A stretch of DNA of 64,000 nt from Diphasiastrum complanatum (taxonomy: Eukaryota; Streptophyta; Lycopodiopsida; Lycopodiales; Lycopodiaceae): positions 25,592,041 through 25,656,040 of the forward strand of contig CM055094.1 in assembly GCA_029204225.1 (NCBI GenBank). The letters run 5' to 3'. The position numbers and the translations under genes are program-made. Below the pieces are notes generated by a model that saw only the letters and a list, made by a program, of their open reading frames with translations, made no database searches and had not been told where the DNA came from. How positions within the stretch are numbered: position 1 is the stretch's first letter; the number at the start of each line of letters is the position of its first letter. Below are positions 40,501 to 49,399 of this stretch, one piece after another.

Positions 40501-42728
40501 GGTGAAAGATATGAAGTGGTAGTACAGCTCAAGTCCCCATATTCAGGACCAGCTTCACGTAGCTCACAATGAGCCTTTGGACCTACCAACACAGCTTTCA
40601 CACATTGGCAAACATTTGCAATTCGATTTTTTGCAGGTAGCATATCCCTGTGGAATTTTAAAAAGAGTTCACCAGTTGGAATTTTGTTGACATAGCATAT
40701 TTATATAAAAGGAATGTGCAAAATCACCAGCAAACTCAACAGGATAACAACATACCTGTTGTCAGTTACCAGAAATAAATCTTCTGCTTTGCCATCAGGC
40801 CTAGTTGAAACCTTAACTTTGTGTATGTTCAGCTCCAGCTCCCAAAGAGTTTGAGACATATCTAAAATCAAGACAATTAGCGATTGATCATGTAAAGGCT
40901 CTGACCATTGCAGCCAAATTCTGAACTGATAAATTGCAATCAATGAATGAAAATAGCAAGAAGTTGTTACAATAAGAGATGGAAACCCAAACTTTGTGCT
41001 AACGGCTTGTTGCTCCGCCTGCCACTACTATCATCAGTTAGCATCAAGGCAACAGGGTTGCTGCTGCCCCATTTCACCTTTCACTGCTATAGCAGTAAGA
41101 GCCCCGCTGGAGTTCATTCCATCCATATATGATGTGTGTATGATTGCTGTGGCTCGATATGGATGGACGAAGTAAAACATGGACAGTTGAGGCAGATTTT
41201 TCCTCATCAACTAAACTCCTAGCAGCAATTCTGGTCTTACAGATTTTTCCTACACGCAGTTTGGTACTCTATTTCCAGTACTTCTTTTGTCAAACGGCAG
41301 TCATACTTCAATCTACACATGACATCTCTTTCATATTATTTATTATCAGCCTGTACACTGGATCATTGTTGTTTTGCAAAGGTTTTCATTTCTTCGCAGA
41401 AGGCTAACTAGGAAAATTTACTATATAGAGAGAGAGTTGCAACTTTGATCCTGCTGTATAGTTCCAGTCTCTCTTTGGTTTTCATCTGAAACTGCGAGGG
41501 TGGATGATCTACTCTCAAAGAAAAAGGATGATACCTGCAGTTTTGAAAGATGGGGCATTGGAGCATATAGCGCTCAAAAGCCAGTTGGTTAAGGGAGGTT
41601 TACAGGTGTGCAGATTGTAGTGTTGAAGGATGTCGCGGAGGAGTTTGAAGTTTTTTGTAAGCACATCATTTTTTTTCGTCGGGACAGAAGGTTCTTCCGA
41701 TTTGCTTGATATTGTACCGAGTCAGCCATGCCTAAAATACAAAAGAAACCTACAAAACTGACATTACTATTAAGAAACAAGTCCCAACAAAAACTATATT
41801 AGTGGCAGGAAAAGAAGCCTGGCTGGAGAGCTGAAATGCATGGGAGGATTCAACTGGCATAACCATGCCCTTTCAGCGCGAACCCGAAGAACTAATTCAG
41901 CGGATGAGCAACACTAGCTAACTCCAGATGGGCAACAAACATCCCTTAGTAAGCACTAACTAGGATCGCTAGTGGAGAGTAGATAACAAGGGAATTTCCA
42001 AAAACAGATACTGTACTACAACCTACTACACAAATAATCCTCGAATCTATATCTCTGCCATGAAATTGGAACTTCCTTCCACAAATGTGATAAGAATGTG
42101 CAATGAAACAATCAAGCATAAGAATCAGCTCTCAGAATTACGAAGGCGTCAGAAGGTAAACCAAAACCCAGTCCTAAAGAACATTAGATCTGATCTTCAT
42201 GACATACCATGAAGCAGTCCCGATCGATCTGGCGAACAGACTAGCAAAAGGAACAATTTCTTAGGCTTTGGCTCATTCCGTACTGGCGAAAAAAGGTGTG
42301 TGTCTGCAGAAGGGCATACTGCAGCTAGTCTTTTCTTTATCAATGACCACCGCACCGGCCGGGAGCTACCGATTCTTGGCAATACCCAAAATACCAAGAA
42401 GCACCATCTGCCATCTGTAGAGAGATCTATAGAGGAAAACAAAAAACGTCTAAATTCCGGGAATTCAAGGGAAAACCCATCTGCAACAGTAAACCTGATG
42501 AGATGATGCCTCAGGAAAAACTTTGAAAGAAAAAATTGAAAGCAGAAACAGCCGGGGCTAACCTCCGCGAATTACACTGAGTCCAAAATCAAATATGACG
42601 CCAGTGAGTGCACTTCCAAGCCCAATCTGATCTGGGCAATTCACTGTAATCACGGTCGGATCGCCTGGACTCTTTCCAGGATGCACTACCACGGTTTCAT
42701 CGTTTGTCGGTGGCGGTGGCGCCCCCAT
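32789..42728 (-). CDS. ACR9-like: ACR9-like ACT-domain-repeat protein, six coding exons, 422 aa
   Basis: The coding exons on the minus strand are 42728-42563, 42426-42208, 40861-40756, 40647-40299, 35395-35111 and 32932-32789. All five introns are GT-AG and the reading frame joins without a break to a TGA, giving 1269 bp. The product has four ACT domains (about residues 26-70, 113-165, 251-310 and 341-400), which bind amino acids and act as sensors in plant ACR proteins. It matches the ACR9/ACR10 subgroup from memory (NCPDQIGLG, STDGRWCFLVFWV, KVSTRPDGK, RGPDTELLV, RQWEVYRFLL), whose usual length is about 410. The ATG at 42728 gives MGAPPPP, like the family start. An in-frame ATG at 42809 would add 27 residues. 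No stop or shift is seen; the gene looks functional despite a 4.9-kb intron. Confidence 0.93.
33085..33117. repeat. (TG)n(CG)n microsatellite in intron 5
   Basis: A TG run passing into CG repeats, preceded by a TATA/GATA-rich stretch at 33050-33084. Confidence 0.95.
33130..33345. repeat. Degenerate GGCCGATGATTTGGGT repeats in intron 5
   Basis: At least six imperfect copies of a word like ACGGCCGATGGTTTGGGTGG occur with irregular spacing of about 20-50 bp. Copies are near 33140, 33177, 33255, 33278 and 33318. The block is more GC-rich than the surrounding intron. The function is unknown; it may be a worn minisatellite. Confidence 0.6.
34510..34549. repeat. (CT)n microsatellite in intron 5
   Basis: A CT run of 40 bp inside intron 5 of the ACR9-like gene. 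Confidence 0.97.
35111..35395 (-). CDS. ACR9-like: ACR9-like exon 5
   Basis: 285 bp, in phase 0 at both ends, encoding VAYGRFSIND to ALKTLSICIFQ: the second half of ACT domain 3 and the first half of ACT domain 4, including RGPDTELLVAAP. The acceptor is GATAG and the donor CAG followed by GTGGG. Confidence 0.93.
36983..37250 (+). pseudogene. Ty3/gypsy integrase relic in intron 4
   Basis: Antisense to the host gene, the frame from 36983 reads QWIHISIDFVKGLSWTQG. After one stop it continues KKTHLISMPTTITAKQF. This corresponds to the start of the Ty3/gypsy integrase core (usual pattern W-xISMDF-x-GLP, then HFIP--T--A). It is interrupted by stops and shifts, and neither the later Asp nor the Glu could be placed with certainty. 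It is an old insertion tolerated inside the 4.9-kb intron. Confidence 0.6.
38247..38440 (-). pseudogene. Copia integrase C-terminal relic in intron 4
   Basis: On the minus strand a short frame encodes GCVSYAHIPKSLRQKLD, the well-conserved segment just after the copia integrase core (usual FGC-AYVHIPK--R-KLD). It is followed by a shifted YSEEEKDFRLND piece. Nothing else of the element is seen. It lies in the same orientation as the host gene, within its fourth intron. Confidence 0.65.
40299..40647 (-). CDS. ACR9-like: ACR9-like exon 4
   Basis: 349 bp encoding residues 164-280: the variable central linker and the first half of ACT domain 3 (AHTLVQIICKDRKGLLYDSL). The donor AAG followed by GTATGC opens the 4.9-kb intron 4. 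Confidence 0.92.
40756..40861 (-). CDS. ACR9-like: ACR9-like exon 3
   Basis: A short exon of 106 bp encoding DMSQTLWELELNIHKVKVST, then RPDGKAEDLFLVTDN, the rest of ACT domain 2. The acceptor is TTTTAG and the donor AACAG followed by GTATGT. Codon phase changes from 1 to 2. Confidence 0.9.
42208..42426 (-). CDS. ACR9-like: ACR9-like exon 2
   Basis: The acceptor is CCTCTATAG before ATCTCTC. Joining to exon 1 restores RGDLSTDGRWC, the second half of ACT domain 1. It then encodes the linker and the start of ACT domain 2 (LLLVCSPDRSGLLH). The donor is CATG followed by GTATGT. Confidence 0.92.
42563..42728 (-). CDS. ACR9-like: ACR9-like exon 1
   Basis: Encodes residues 1-55, with the first half of ACT domain 1 (VITVNCPDQIGLGSALTG). 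It ends CGCGGAG followed by GTTAGC (donor at 42562-42561), splitting a Gly-Asp junction codon after its first base. If the upstream ATG at 42809 is used, this exon extends to about 42823. Confidence 0.9.
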
Positions 42729-42823
42729 TGCTGCGAGCACGGCTTTGTTCACAACCCAAATCTGACACCCACTAACAAAGACATTGCAACTTTTTACATC
42801 ATTTGGCATAATCTCGAGAATGG

Positions 42824-42966
42824 CTGGTAAAATTAGGCGACGGTAACATCAATACAAGATAAAATGGGTGTCATTTGGTGTAAAGGTCATCAGCAGAGAT
42901 CAAAAGCCATACCTGCTGTTTAAATGATATGAACAAACAGTTGCAGGAAGAGCAGCCTCTTATATA
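42824..42966 (-). promoter_or_regulatory. ACR9-like: Possible TATA box and 5' UTR intron of the ACR9-like gene
   Basis: On the minus strand TATATAA lies at 42966-42960. About 45 bp downstream is CAG followed by GTATGG (donor at 42912), and TTTTACCAG provides an acceptor at 42825-42824. This would make an 89-bp intron in the 5' leader. Spacing is plausible but no transcript evidence is available. A CT-rich run at about 43470-43503 (minus strand) is an alternative leader or promoter position. Confidence 0.35.
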
Positions 42967-43619
42967 GGCGATTTACGCAGCCTGAAAGCTCAATCTGCAA
43001 AGCTGTTATGCTTCACTCCCTCTCCTATCTCAAAAATAACAAGCAGCAGCCTGAATGCGTCGACCCTCTCGTTTCCAAAATACTGAACCACCATCATATC
43101 ACCAAAGCTCAAAGCACGCACTAATCCTCAATTGGCACAGCACACAGGCTCAACAAAACTGCAGAGACGCTGCCAAAGGATTGTTTGATGAAGAGCAGGG
43201 CAGGGCAGGGCAGGGGAGGAAGCGGAGAGGCGAGAGTGCAAATTTGCAAGAGTGAGATGCAGAGATGAAGAGGGGTGAGATGTGGGTTGTTGTTGTTAGG
43301 TGTTAACACCGCATTCCAGCATTGCTCGCGTCAGACATGAGGTGTCTGTGTTGAAATCTATGCAGCAGCATCAACAGCAGCAAGCAGCATTAAAGAATAA
43401 GAGCATATATGTATGAGGATATATTAAGAAGGAAGACAAAATAACGGGAAGAATCGAGATCGGGAAGAGCGAGCGAGCGAGCGAGAGAGAGAGAGGGGAG
43501 AAGATGGCGGGTTGTGAAGTTGTGAACGATGGTGAGCCCACGTCCTTTTTTAGGTCTTTGAAACCCTAAAATCTGGGCAGCCCTAAAACTTTGGGTGGAA
43601 GACACATTGTTATGCATTT

Positions 43620-44186
43620 GTCCTAAACTAGATTTATGGCTAAGAACATCTAGTTCTCTCCACCTACATGACCCATATGCCGATCTTGAGCGAACAAGGT
43701 TGGCTCGCTATGTAAGCTTTCTTTGGTCCCAAGTTCAAGCCTCCAATTGAAAACCAAGATGCTTACGCCACTCGTAACAACCTCCAGACTTTTTCATAGT
43801 GTATTAAGGGAAGCATTAACTTGGCAGAATATTAAACTTGAAATTATTATCACATGAATTTTCATGAGCAATAAATGTGTAAGGTATGGTTGCCATTTTT
43901 AGATAATCATAAAAGCACCTTACAAAAAAAATAAGGTTCACTTGCTATTTTTTAAAAATTGTGATAATGTAGGTATCACTATTTGCAAAAAATTTGACCA
44001 AGTTTAAATCTCAAACTTTTTATTTTTAAAAAGTTGCAATATGCTACTCACTATTTTTAGGAAAAAAAACAAAAAAGAAAAAAATAATTTATTGGTTAAT
44101 CACGGCAGGGGAAAGGCCCCTACATGATGGGTATATGAGTTTTGTTTTAAAAATTACCGTAAGACTTACCACTAGTGTGTGTGTGT

Positions 44187-44234
<48 letters not shown>

Positions 44235-45280
44235 TAGGCAATGCACATTTCATCCATCTCAAGAAAAAATTTCTTGAAAACCTTTATCTATTTATTAACA
44301 TGCCATAATTTGTGACCATTTGTTTTTGTCCTTTCATCTATATGAGGGGATTCACATGCATATTATTATAACAAAAGGGATATATATATAGTTAATGAAA
44401 TAATATTTTGAAAAAACTAAGCTAATAAAAGTGCTCATAAAGTCCAAAGCAAAATTAAAGTTATTTTGAGAGAAAAAGAAAAATTGAAGTTACGAGTTCA
44501 TAAAGAATGAAAAAAAAAAAAAACCAACCTGAGATATCATAGAATGTGGCCATGACGGAGAGAAGGGCTTTTTTTGTAAGCTCTTGAAGCCATGTCAGTG
44601 TCTAGGATGTGGGCAAAAGGCTCAAAACTTCGGCAACCAACGTGTGGGAGTTGGGTTTACTAGCACATCAAGTGAGTTACATATAAGGTAGACTATAAGA
44701 TAAAAAGAATTAGGGCTTTCTCAAAAACCTCAAAAGTTGGGTGATTCACATGTACGAATTGGGCTTGTTATTGATAGATAAGGTATATTTGGCTCCTTAA
44801 ATAGATTTATGAGATTAAATTTGACATAATTTGGAACCCACCAAGTTGAGCCACTTCTACTCATGAACCATCATACTCAATCAATTGTGCATTGTAAAGA
44901 ACATTTGATTTCTTTTCTTAATCTTTCAGCCACATGAGTGTTAGGATGAGGCTCCAAATGTTGTTAAGGTCATCTAAACCTGTAGATTTTTCTTTTCTTT
45001 TTTTTAAAATGTTTTTTAAGGCCATGGCAGTCTCATTTTTAAATATAGTAAATTTGGATATATGTGAGTCTTCAAAAATAACAAAGTCTCACATTATGCT
45101 ACTTTTCAAAAATAGCAATTGAATCTTACAAAATTGTAAGGTGCCTTTGTGACTTTCTAAAAATAGTAGTAGTACCTTACACATTGTAAGGTATTTATTG
45201 CTCTATGAATTCCTATAATAATAATTTCAAGTGTAATATGTGGCATTTAAGGCTTCCTCTAAATACACTGAAAGAATATG
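43620..45280. other. AT-rich intergenic stretch without recognised genes
   Basis: Only short frames without family motifs are present. A compound (GT)8(CT)20 microsatellite lies at 44175-44231. Poly-A/T runs and short repeats of AAAAATAGC with CCTTACA-type words are frequent (43900-44000 and 45080-45190). Confidence 0.6.
44175..44231. repeat. Compound (GT)n(CT)n microsatellite
   Basis: About 16 bp of GT followed by about 41 bp of CT. Confidence 0.97.
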
Positions 45281-45304
45281 AAGGTTTTTACGGGTGGGTA
45301 CTAT

Positions 45305-45552
45305 GTTCCATTTACAAAGAAAATCTTGGAGGTTTTTAGGGGTGGCTACTATGAACTAGGTAGCGGGCGTGAGTAGGCCCGCTACCCTGTGTAACAACCA
45401 GCCTTCACGCACTGAGCCGCACTGCGGCGAAGTGCATTGAAGGCTGCTTTTTACATGGTAGCAGGCCGTTCAGAGCCTATGAAAATGGGACATCTGTCCT
45501 CTATCACTCCTCATGCCAATTACGTTCCATTTACAAAGAAAAAGTGGTTCAA
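45305..45552. repeat. Two GC-rich hairpins between 19-bp direct repeats
   Basis: GTTCCATTTACAAAGAAAA occurs at 45305-45323 and again at 45534-45552. Between the copies are two hairpins. The first is GGTAGCGGGC/GCCCGCTACC with an 8-base loop (45359-45386). The second is a 48-base stem at 45399-45446 built from CAGCCTTCA/TGAAGGCTG, GCACT/AGTGC and GCCGC/GCGGC with a 3-base loop. A GGTTTTTA-GGGTGG-TACTATG word is also duplicated at about 45285 and 45330. No coding sequence explains this. Confidence 0.8.
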
Positions 45553-45985
45553 ATTCTTGTTATATTTTCATAGAGCTAATCTTGATTTGCAGATATACAC
45601 TCTTTTGCATTTCATACATACAATGAGCACTCCAAACTCAAAAGAATCAAGTTTTTGAGCAAAAAATGAATTGTAATCCAGAAAACCTTAAATTTGAGGA
45701 GAGAGAAAGAAAAACAGACCCTCCAATGGCCAAATATTGTGATTCTTGTAAGTTGATGGGTCTCTACATTAGGTTTTATTTCAGAACCCTAATGTTTGGT
45801 CAGCGGTAGGTGTATGAACAAACCCAAATGATGGGAAACCCTCAAACGAGACCATGCCTCCACGTCTTATGGGAAACCCTACAACCAGATTAAAGACTTG
45901 ATTTGCTCTCAGCCCTAATTCAGAAATAGGTCAAAAAAATGAATGACAAAAACCCTAAAGGCCAGCAAATGGATCAAAACAGATT

Positions 45986-46284
45986 ACGTGGATCTGCCGT
46001 TGCGTCAGATGGCATCAGCCGCTGCTTTTTCCCTCTCCTACCGGCGGACCCGGAGGCGGGTCACGTGAAAGTGTCCGCATCAAGTCACTTCGCTGAAATA
46101 GTAGCCACGTGACTAATGAATCATGTGGCTTGGTTAAGATTGGTGGATGCCCGGTAGACACGTGGCATTGTGCCACGTGGAGTCGGTGGCGACCGCCGCA
46201 CTGTGACCGACGGACACGGCAAAGAGGCATACGTGGTCACGGAGACACCAACCAGCAGGGAACACCGCTATTTTGGCGGCACGT
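45986..46284. promoter_or_regulatory. GC-rich island with a cluster of CACGTG (G-box/ABRE) motifs
   Basis: Perfect CACGTG occurs at 46062, 46106, 46159 and 46174, and ACGTGG at 45986 and 46231, within a region much richer in GC than its surroundings. Two of the boxes form the inverted repeat CACGTGGCA-TTG-TGCCACGTG (46159-46179). Such ACGT-core clusters bind bZIP and bHLH factors in plant promoters responsive to abscisic acid or light. No gene start was recognised on either side, so the target is unknown. Confidence 0.55.
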
Positions 46285-46349
46285 ATACTTCGTGGCTTTT
46301 GTCGTGCTACTTGTTTTTGTTTTTTTTCCCCATTAATTCCTTTATTCAA

Positions 46350-48450
46350 GGCTCAAGGGATTCAACAATCAACTATACCATAATCTATGACCATCCATAT
46401 ACCTAGCTATGCTTGCAAGGAGAATCAAATGCCACTCCATAGCTCTTCTAATAAGAAACTTTTGTTTTTTTCCTTCTCAGGCACACAATTAAAATCGTTA
46501 AGGGAATAGCTCCCATTTTTCATCATAACATGGATGATGGATGAGCGTATTCGGCACCGTGACTAACTTCTCAATCATTCTCAGTTATGGTGTGGCAACC
46601 ATCTGATGGTAATGGAGGTTGATACCACCATCTCTCCAAGATGGTGCTATATCTTCCAACACCTAGATGTGTGGAAGACCACCACTGTCGCAGTAGTGGT
46701 GGTGCCGCATGCGGAATACACTAATCCATGGATGATGGAGGTGAAAAAGGTTAGCCTAAATGTTACGATAACTCTCTTCTGCCTTGTCCCATCACAACAT
46801 GGATGGAAGTGGTGAAGAAGAAAGGAAAGATGGTGGGCCTAAGTGCTACATGGAGGATAAGAAATAAGAGAACAAAGTTCTATTGCGTACGTACAATATT
46901 GCAAATGTGCAAAATCTAAAAAAAAAACTTTGTAGATTGTGGTGGAGCACATGAGCAATGTTGTATCTGGATGATAGCAAAAGTGTACATAAAAAGTGAT
47001 TAATTTTTTTCAAAAAAATTATGCTTTGATGAATGATCTTGACAAGACCATGAGTGAATGACTTGATCACCTGAGGAGAGGCTTATCCAAACATTTGAGC
47101 TCATCGATCTTTATGTGAATCACATTCAGCTCCATTTACGCATGTGAATGTTGGTATATAAAGGAGTTGTCTATATGATAATATGTTCAAAAAGACATAT
47201 AAGTTGCAAGAATGCAAAATTGTGAAAGTATTAGTGATATATAGAAGGTTTAAAAACTATTTCAAACTTTCATATTTGGACAAATAGAAAATTTAAAAGT
47301 CTTAAATATACGAAAAGTATTCTAGGAGTTGTCGCTCTATCTAAATTTTTTTAGTAGAGTTCATGAATCTCTCAATGTCTTGGACTAATTGTTTACTTAA
47401 ATTACTCAAATGCACACAACACTATCCCCTAGCAATATTGTTATTCTGAACAATGTAAATGAAATGTTGTAGTCCATGCATGAAGTTGTGAAAACTAATT
47501 TTTGCAAAGATGAACCTCTTGGGAACCTCTTGGTTTTGAGCTACAACACGTTATGGCTATAAAAAAGAGTAGAATAATCATTGAAGGAATCAATAGATTA
47601 ATCTCATGACTTAATCTAGTTTGTTACTACATTAAAAGAACTATAGAATGGCTACAATATTCTAAATTTAAAGCAACTCAATAAGATTATTAGCTTTAGA
47701 AATATTGCTTCCATTATGTTCTTCTAAATGATGTCTGAGAGAATCAAGACACCCCAAAGGCCGATGAAACAAATGCAAAAGAGAAAATGTACCTTTAAGA
47801 AGAGATACTCTCTTCGAATCTAAAGAAAATAACTAATTAACTTATATATGTCCGTATTTTTAATATTCATATCAATGTGTTTGCATTTTACTAATAAATT
47901 TTTGATATGGTAAATATTGGTCCATACGCATATGTAATTACATACAATACCAAAATAGTGTGAGTCCAAATGTTGTGATACCAAAAATTTGTCCTACATG
48001 CACAAGTTCAATATCACAGTCATATGATTTCATGTGTGTGTGGAGTGGATTTAGCTTTAGAAACTGATTTATTGTGCACACCTACAATAACGTACAAATG
48101 AGATTTTTTTGTCAATGTTAAATTGACATCATTGAAATAAAATGTTGGCTGATTCTGACGAATCCCCAAGATACTCGGACAGAGTAACTCAAGAGCACCT
48201 CTCACCTTAGACCGAGGAGGTCTCTGAGAAGATGAGACTAATGAAGATTGAGAGCCGAGAAATACTAGCTAGGAAAGACATGCAAGAACTGTGTAAGCCT
48301 CATGGTGAATCCCGAAAGATGGAATGACCATGTAGGAACTAGTATCTCTAAGCAAATGTAATAAATGCAAGTAGACCCTCTTAAAGAAAGTAGAGTGAGC
48401 CACCTTTTGATGGTGACCTCTAGTGGAGAGCAATATTCCACTTGTAATTA
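46350..48450. other. Intergenic stretch without recognised genes
   Basis: AT-rich, with short frames only. Nothing matching a known family was seen on either strand. Confidence 0.5.
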
Positions 48451-48451
48451 C

Positions 48452-48923
48452 TCTCAACCGGAGGCCCATCTTAAATCTCGACCGAAGCGCTCGCTGGAAT
48501 CTCAACCGAAGTGTTCGTTGAGATCTCAATTGAAGCACTCGCTGGAATCTCAGCCGAAGTGATCGCTGAAATCTTGCCCGAAGTGCTCGCTGAAATCTCG
48601 ACCGAAGTGGCCGCTCATATCTCGACCGGAGCCAAAGTGATCTCGACCGGAGCAATCTCGACCGAAGTGCTCATCTCGACCGAAGTATCGATGGAGTCTC
48701 CACCGAAGTGCTCCCTGAGGTCTCGACCAAAGTACTCCCTGAGATCTCGACCGAAGTATCGTTGGAGTCTCGACCGAAGTGCTCCTTGAGGTCTCGACCA
48801 AAGTGCTCCCTGCGATCTCGACCGAAGTACCGCTGAAGTCTCGACCGAAGTGTTCGATCAGATCTCAACCAAACCAATCAGATCAAATCTCGACCGGAGC
48901 AATTAACACCCAATCTCGACCGG
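48452..48923. repeat. 24-bp minisatellite, about 20 units
   Basis: The unit resembles TCTCGACCGAAGTGCTCGCT plus GAAA and is repeated head to tail with substitutions and a few shortened or slightly extended units (15-26 bp around 48620-48675 and at the end). Because 24 is a multiple of three, several frames on both strands stay open for 60-130 codons (Arg/Leu/Phe-rich on minus, Ser/Ile/Glu-rich on plus). These are repeat products rather than evidence for a protein. Confidence 0.93.
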
Positions 48924-49399
48924 ACCATAACTTTTGATCAACACGTTTGATTGCCATTTCGACCGAACCACCATCTTCCCAACACCTTCGAGACTGGAAA
49001 AAAAAAAAACAAAAGCATGAATATTAGATTTTTTTCAAAAAATAACACTCATACCAATAGAAAGCCCTTTTTATACTGAGTCTCCACCTTCACTTCCTTG
49101 AACACCCTAAAAAATTCAAAAAGCACCAAAAAATCTAAAAAATCAAAAACACCAAAAACCCTATAAAATCCAAAAACACCAGCAACTCATACCCCAGTAC
49201 CCAATGGACCAACAAAACGATCCTCAAGTCCCAGACGATTATCCATATGAGATCAGGTCCCCTGAAGCTGAACAGATCAGACGTCATAGGTTCTACTGAA
49301 TGAGAGCCGAACTCCAAGAGCCATCCACAAACCCGTTCAATGGACAAGAACCTAATAGAGCCGAGTCTTCATGCGCACGACCCCGTTTTTATGGTGCTG

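Noticed and set aside
48269-48877. Arg/Leu-rich frames of 68-128 codons
   Set aside because: They follow from the 24-bp minisatellite. Neither strand has codon constraint or a recognisable protein.
48452-48923. Considered as a CRISPR-like array
   Set aside because: Units are contiguous with no unique spacers, and this is eukaryotic nuclear DNA.
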